A stretch of DNA of 9,530 bases from an uncultured Bacilli bacterium (GTDB lineage: Bacteria > Bacillota_I > Bacilli_A > RF39 > UBA660), in contig CAKOPW010000032.1 of the NCBI GenBank assembly GCA_934101115.1, positions 1-9,530 on the forward strand, written 5' to 3'. Shown piece by piece: positions 5,892 through 9,530 of the stretch (the first letter of the stretch is position 1; each line of letters starts with the position of its first letter). Under the pieces are notes generated by a model, which was not told the origin of the DNA, did no database searches, and was given only the letters and a program-made list of their open reading frames with translations. The position numbers and the translations under genes are program-made.

Positions 5892-7583
5892 GTTAATAAT
5901 TGCATCAATTAATTTTTGATGTCTAATTATAAAATGAATATTTGGATTTTCGTTTTTAGATATTATTACATAATTTTTATCCACAATAGTTATCGTTATA
6001 TTAGAAAATGTTTTGTATTCATTTAAAGTAACTATATAATTTTTATTTTTATAGTTTTTTGTTTGATTTAAATGTTTTTTGTATTGTTCATAAGAGTAAT
6101 ATATCTTTTTATTTAAAAATAAGTTTTCTAGTAAAAGATAAGGTTTATAATTATTGAATTCAGCTTCTTTTATTTCGTATATATTATCGTTTATTTTTAT
6201 ATCTTCTAACATTTTCTTTGTTCTTATCTTATCTTTACTTTGATATTCTTTTATAATGGTGATTTCTTCATCGGTTAAATTATTTGTTTTTAATATTTCA
6301 TCTAAAAGTTCATCATTTATTGTAAAAAGGGGAAGGGTGGAGATATATCTTTTACGATTCAATTTTGTCTCTTCGTCTTTTTTTAAAAAGTCTTTCAATT
6401 TAGATTTATTATTTTCTGTATAAATATCCATTAAAGGATTAGCTTTTTTTAACATAATTGTTGCTTTTTCTTGAAAATATTTTAATTCACTTGGTGTTTT
6501 TGTTAGATAATATTTTCCATGCTTATGATTATCTTTAATACATTCTCCAGTTAAAGCACAAGTGCCAGATACATAATTTAAATGATAGTAAATTGTATTT
6601 TTTAAATCTTTGAAATAATAAGGAGTTACTTCACCAGTCATATAGATTGGAATCCAGCTTTCAAGACCTAAAAACATTTCTTTTGTTGGACGATCTAAGT
6701 TATGTATGATATTTATATGCAAACCTTTCTTTAATGATAAGGCAATCGCGAACATCCATTTCTTTCCAAAATCTATATCTTCAGCCATATCTTCCATAGG
6801 CATATCACTGCACATGAATATATCATTTGTATTTTTAGAAAGAATTGTTCCTTTAAAGAAATCAAGCTCCCCATTTTTCATTTCTTCAAGACCATAATAG
6901 TTTTTATTTTTTATATGATAAAAAGGAATATTAGGCACTTTTAATTCATCAAATTTAATGCTTTTTATAAAATCGTTTAAATCGAAAGTATCAAGTTTAT
7001 TTAAAAAACTGCTTGCTTCATTTTCACTTTTTGAAGATGTTACTAAAAATGAAAGTAATTCATCATATATTTCATCTTTTGTTGCTTCTTTTTTTGTGTT
7101 TAGAATATTGATAATAATATTTTTATTTTCTTCATTGTAGTAATTTTTCATTATATAATCAGTTACTTTTTTAGCAAAATCAATTGGATCAGATGGCCTT
7201 GTTTTACCATTTTTTATTCTAGAAATATGTGAAGAATCAAAAGCAATGTATTTAGACATTTTATTAATATTTATGTTTAATTCATTTATTAAAGTATTTA
7301 AATTGGAACTTAAATTATCATAGTTAAAATTATCTTCATTTTTTATTGCTTCAGTTAAAGCACCTAATATTTCTTCTTTAGAGTATTTAATATTTTTTTC
7401 TATAGAAAATTTTTCTAGAGCAACTGCTAAACTTAAAAGCTGTGGACTTTGAAGTTTTGGAGTACGTTCTCCAGTTTTGTATCTGCTTATAACTGGATAT
7501 GATATGTTTGCTTTATCAGCAAGCTCTTTAGATGTAATTTCAAGTTCATCCATATATTTGTTTAATAATTCTTTAAATATCAT
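5868..7583 (-). CDS. Double-HTH (Cro/C1-type) regulator with large unassigned region
   Basis: The biochemical role is unknown; this is a likely DNA-binding regulator of 571 residues. Two Cro/C1-like helix-turn-helix domains are visible. The first spans about 3-60 (ITSKELADKANISYPVISRY, then KTGERTPK). The second spans about 98-145 (INKMSKYIAFDSSHISRIKN, then GKTRPSD). Between about 215 and 390 lies a dense block that looks evolutionarily constrained, with FMCSDMPMEDMAED, GLHINIIHNLDRP (287-299), GLESWIPIYMTGEVTPYYFK (306-325), HLNYVSGTCALTGECI (334-349), KHGKYYLT and NPLMDIY. I recall similar blocks in HTH proteins of gut Firmicutes, without a function. C342, C348, H353 and H355 could bind metal. 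A Lys/Asn-rich C-terminal half ends in HFIIRHQKLIDAIINF. No membrane segment is seen. The frame opens at 7640, but ATG 7583 has AGGTGA 4 bases upstream and a normal HTH N terminus. It is divergent from the envelope genes and upstream of the dGTPase-like gene. Confidence 0.85.
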   Translation of the reverse strand: MIFKELLNKYMDELEITSKELADKANISYPVISRYKTGERTPKLQSPQLLSLAVALEKFSIEKNIKYSKEEILGALTEAIKNEDNFNYDNLSSNLNTLINELNININKMSKYIAFDSSHISRIKNGKTRPSDPIDFAKKVTDYIMKNYYNEENKNIIINILNTKKEATKDEIYDELLSFLVTSSKSENEASSFLNKLDTFDLNDFIKSIKFDELKVPNIPFYHIKNKNYYGLEEMKNGELDFFKGTILSKNTNDIFMCSDMPMEDMAEDIDFGKKWMFAIALSLKKGLHINIIHNLDRPTKEMFLGLESWIPIYMTGEVTPYYFKDLKNTIYYHLNYVSGTCALTGECIKDNHKHGKYYLTKTPSELKYFQEKATIMLKKANPLMDIYTENNKSKLKDFLKKDEETKLNRKRYISTLPLFTINDELLDEILKTNNLTDEEITIIKEYQSKDKIRTKKMLEDIKINDNIYEIKEAEFNNYKPYLLLENLFLNKKIYYSYEQYKKHLNQTKNYKNKNYIVTLNEYKTFSNITITIVDKNYVIISKNENPNIHFIIRHQKLIDAIINFTPIVKE

Positions 7584-7599
7584 ATAATCACCTAAATAT

Positions 7600-7628
7600 A
7601 TTGTATCATTAAACGTTTTGTTGTTGAA
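7600..7628 (-). promoter_or_regulatory. Putative promoter of the double-HTH regulator
   Basis: On the minus strand TGATACAAT is an extended -10 element with hexamer at 7605-7600. The hexamer 17 bp upstream is TTCAAC (7628-7623), a weak -35. The spacer contains the palindrome AAACGTTT (7611-7618). The predicted start near 7593 would begin at the AGGTGA ribosome binding site (7593-7588), leaving a very short leader. The extended -10 is the strong part of this call. Confidence 0.5.
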
Positions 7629-7632
7629 AAAA

Positions 7633-7665
7633 ATTACCATTTAAAACATTGTTTATATTGGTAAT
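7633..7665. promoter_or_regulatory. 33-bp near-palindromic operator candidate between divergent promoters
   Basis: The outer arms ATTACCA (7633-7639) and TGGTAAT (7659-7665) are perfect inverted repeats. The inner arms AAACA (7644-7648) and TGTTT (7650-7654) share the same centre at 7649. The element lies 4 bp from the proposed minus-strand -35 box (7623-7628) and 4 bp from the plus-strand -35 box (7670-7675). Shared symmetry of outer and inner arms suggests binding by a dimer or a two-HTH protein, and the adjacent double-HTH regulator is the natural candidate. The symmetry is seen directly; the binding partner is inferred. Confidence 0.5.
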
Positions 7666-7669
7666 AAAG

Positions 7670-7698
7670 TTGAAGAAAGATAATGCTTAATATAGAAT
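7670..7698 (+). promoter_or_regulatory. Sigma-A-type promoter of the envelope-protein pair
   Basis: The -35 box TTGAAG (7670-7675), a 17-bp spacer and the -10 box TAGAAT (7693-7698) predict a start near 7705, just before the ribosome binding site AAGGATGTG (7707-7715). The short leader lowers confidence slightly. Confidence 0.6.
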
Positions 7699-7721
7699 AA
7701 TTATAGAAGGATGTGTGAGTT

Positions 7722-8783
7722 ATGAAAAAAAATACAAAAATTATTCTTATTGCTGTTTTTTTTATTTTACTAGTAATTGGAATAGTTTTTATGTTTACTA
7801 AGAAAGGTAAAAACATAATAAGTAATATAGGAGAACCAAAATTGAAAATAAAAGAAAGTGAAACAAAAGACATTAAATTTACAGATTTTGATAATGGTTT
7901 AATTAAGTTAAAACTTCCTGAAGGTTGGAAAGTTGATGTAGTAGGTGATTATATTCATTACACGATTAAAGCTTATGATCCAACATGTGAAAGTCGTCAA
8001 TTATTTTTTAATTTAAAAACTGAAGGGTATAATAAATCGGAGGATGCTAAAAATTGGCAAAAAAAATATTATCCAAACGATATGTTTGCTAAAAATCCGG
8101 TTATAGAAAATAAAACTACAGAAGGCTTTTATAAAATATTTTCAGAACTTGGACCACTTAATAATACTGCTCAATTTACATTCCCAGTTGTAGATAATTT
8201 TACAGTTGTAGATAATTTAGGTGCTGCAGCTTTAGGTGGAGATGTTTTAAGAGCAACTTTTAAAGATAAAAATGGAAAAGATGCTGAAGGATTATTTAGT
8301 GCTTATGTTTATGATGCTGGCCCTTATTATGTATCTGAAAATTTCATTTCTGGTAAACAAATCGATATTTACTATTTAAGTGTATATGATGCACTTATAT
8401 TATCTGCACCAAAAGATGAATTCATTGAATGGGAAGATACTTTAAATACAATGGCTTCATCTTTAGAGTTTACTGATACTTTCTTAAACGGATTTAATGC
8501 TCAACAAGATGCAGTTATGAAAAACTTTCAAAATATTAGAAGTATTTGTAATCAAATAAGTGATGGTATTATGGATTCGTGGGAAAAGAGAAGTAAAAGT
8601 TATGATATTATGAGTCAAAAACAAAGTGATGCAACTTTAGGTTATGAAAGAGTATATAACACAGAAACTGGTGAAATCTATAAAGCTTATAATGGATTTA
8701 CTGATGATTATGATGGTAAAAAATATAAAGCTATAACCGATGATATGTACACAGAGAAAACTAGTGGATATATTGAAAAGTAG
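7722..8783 (+). CDS. Membrane-anchored extracytoplasmic protein of unknown function
   Basis: I do not recognise a characterised family. The 353-residue protein has a Lys-rich N terminus and a hydrophobic helix at about 6-26 (IILIAVFFILLVIGIVFMF) with no lipobox Cys. It should be anchored by an uncleaved signal helix with the rest outside. After a charged linker, FDNGLIKLKLPEGWKVDVVG (57-76) looks like the start of a beta-rich domain of the kind that begins with a folded LPEGW strand. About 90-250 is mixed beta/alpha and ends with EFIEWEDTLNTMASSLEF. The C-terminal part has an aromatic and Gly-rich motif, DATLGYERVYNTETGEIYKA, followed by YDGKKYKAITDDMY and GYIEK; this motif looks conserved and may mark a family. 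An internal 18-base duplication gives VVDNFTVVDNL (156-166). The start is supported by AAGGATGTG 6 bases upstream. The next gene follows 7 bases after the stop, so the two form an operon. Confidence 0.85.
   Translation: MKKNTKIILIAVFFILLVIGIVFMFTKKGKNIISNIGEPKLKIKESETKDIKFTDFDNGLIKLKLPEGWKVDVVGDYIHYTIKAYDPTCESRQLFFNLKTEGYNKSEDAKNWQKKYYPNDMFAKNPVIENKTTEGFYKIFSELGPLNNTAQFTFPVVDNFTVVDNLGAAALGGDVLRATFKDKNGKDAEGLFSAYVYDAGPYYVSENFISGKQIDIYYLSVYDALILSAPKDEFIEWEDTLNTMASSLEFTDTFLNGFNAQQDAVMKNFQNIRSICNQISDGIMDSWEKRSKSYDIMSQKQSDATLGYERVYNTETGEIYKAYNGFTDDYDGKKYKAITDDMYTEKTSGYIEK
8185..8218 (+). repeat. In-frame 18-base tandem duplication in the envelope protein gene
   Basis: CAGTTGTAGATAATTT occurs at 8185-8200 and again, identical, at 8203-8218, separated by TA. 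The period of 18 bases equals six codons and yields VVDNFT followed by VVDNLG. It looks like a recent in-frame slippage duplication. Confidence 0.75.
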
Positions 8784-8790
8784 GTAAGGT

Positions 8791-9530
8791 ATGAAAAATA
8801 AGAAATGGTTATTTATAGTATTAGTAGTAATCTTATTATTAGTTTTAATTGTTTTGATTATTCCTAAAAAGAAAAATGAAACAAAGAATCCAACGGAAAA
8901 GAATGAAGTTAAAACTTTAGTTGAATTTGCTCAAAACAACGCTAAAGAAAAACGTGAGTATAAAAAATTTGTTGGTGGAGAAGTTTTAAATGAAGATACA
9001 ACATTTACGGAATATGCATTTATTAGCAATAATAAAGCTTATACGTTTTTACCAAGCAAATTAAGTTCTTCCGAATTGAGTTATAAAGAAGTTTATACAA
9101 TTCCTGAAAATATAAAAGTTTTAACTATTATGCCTAATTATTCTCAAGATATTGAATTTTTAACAAGTAATGATGAATTTTATGAAATATATGATACAAC
9201 TTATAATATGAGTTCAGATGTTACATCAAGACTTGATGGAGCTACATATGATATCAGAAAATTATATGATAAAGCTTATACTCAAGTTCATCAAAAGCAA
9301 AAAATAGATTATGATTTAATATCAACGTATTTTTATTCTAAAGATAATATTTTATATATGTATGGAGATGCATTTGATTATAAAATCAATAAAATTGAAG
9401 GTAATTATGAAGGCGAAAAAGTATTAAAAATTTATAACAATCGTATCATTAAAACGGATAAAGGTTTTTATGAATTTTATGTTTATTTTGATTCGACATT
9501 AAATCGTTATGTAGGATATACAATGAGAAT
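8791..9530 (+). CDS. Membrane-anchored extracytoplasmic protein, C-terminus beyond window
   Basis: The open frame from ATG 8791 runs without a stop to the window end: 246 complete codons plus two bases, so the protein is partial at its C terminus. It opens MKNKKWLFIVLVVILLLVLI and continues hydrophobic to about residue 25, then a Lys/Asn/Glu-rich linker (about 26-55). This is an uncleaved signal anchor with no lipobox Cys, giving an outward-facing protein. The rest is rich in Tyr, Asp, Thr and short alternating strands, with YEIYDTTYNMSSDVTSRLDG (131-150) and a possible helix through RKLYDKAYTQVHQ. No known domain is recognised. AGGTAAGG (8782-8789) overlaps the upstream stop codon and serves as ribosome binding site, so it is likely cotranslated with the 7722 gene. 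The shared topology suggests that the two proteins act at the same site. Confidence 0.85.
   Translation, partial: MKNKKWLFIVLVVILLLVLIVLIIPKKKNETKNPTEKNEVKTLVEFAQNNAKEKREYKKFVGGEVLNEDTTFTEYAFISNNKAYTFLPSKLSSSELSYKEVYTIPENIKVLTIMPNYSQDIEFLTSNDEFYEIYDTTYNMSSDVTSRLDGATYDIRKLYDKAYTQVHQKQKIDYDLISTYFYSKDNILYMYGDAFDYKINKIEGNYEGEKVLKIYNNRIIKTDKGFYEFYVYFDSTLNRYVGYTMR

Noticed and set aside
7584..7640. In-frame upstream extension of the double-HTH regulator to 7640
   Set aside because: The extra 19 codons overlap the proposed promoter and operator. ATG 7583 has AGGTGA upstream and begins a standard HTH N terminus.
7634..7873. 79-codon minus-strand frame over the start of the 7722 gene
   Set aside because: It is the antisense of a hydrophobic signal anchor, which reads as hydrophobic on both strands. 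It has no ribosome binding site and lies across the promoter and operator.
92..8783. TGA read as tryptophan (mycoplasma-type code)
   Set aside because: All recognised proteins are full length with TGA as stop, and Trp is encoded by TGG, as in the regulator and the envelope proteins.
1..9530. Mobile element, prophage, CRISPR array or tRNA gene
   Set aside because: No transposase, integrase, terminal repeats, regularly spaced repeats or cloverleaf with TTCRA box was found on reading through the window.

Overview
The window comes from a very A+T-rich Gram-positive (Firmicutes-type) bacterium. Support for this is GpsB next to a type-B (Bacillus-type) RNase P RNA, followed by the rodZ-pgsA-recA-rny order that matches the Bacillus ymfM-pgsA-(cinA)-recA-ymdA neighbourhood. 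Trp is TGG, all eight visible stops are TAA or TAG, and no gene needs TGA read as Trp, so this is not a mycoplasma-type code. The low G+C, lean intergenic spaces and short RodZ suggest a small-genome Bacilli or Erysipelotrichia-like lineage, but the exact taxon cannot be read from the sequence.

Layout. Positions 1-91 hold the promoter and leader of gpsB (92-427). The RNase P RNA gene (about 428-772) begins directly at the gpsB stop. Next come a short RodZ-like membrane protein (802-1272, TTG start) and pgsA (1283-1876), which ends in a terminator. recA (2006-3025) follows, with its own promoter and a probable LexA/SOS operator. rny, encoding RNase Y (3137-4687), has its own promoter and a possible 5'-terminal mRNA hairpin. 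rny converges on a minus-strand pair: a dGTPase-like HD phosphohydrolase (4712-5845) and, upstream of it, a 571-residue protein with two Cro/C1-type DNA-binding domains and a large unassigned region (5868-7583). Divergent from that regulator are two membrane-anchored, outward-facing proteins of unknown function (7722-8783, and 8791 running off the end).

How it works together. The left half is housekeeping: division and wall coordination (GpsB, RodZ), tRNA processing (RNase P), anionic phospholipid synthesis (PgsA), recombination and SOS (RecA), and mRNA decay (RNase Y). The right half is the less understood part. A 33-bp near-palindrome sits exactly between the two divergent promoters of the double-HTH regulator and the envelope-protein pair. 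This suggests a self-contained regulatory module whose signal and output are unknown. No mobile element, CRISPR array, tRNA or prophage gene was seen.
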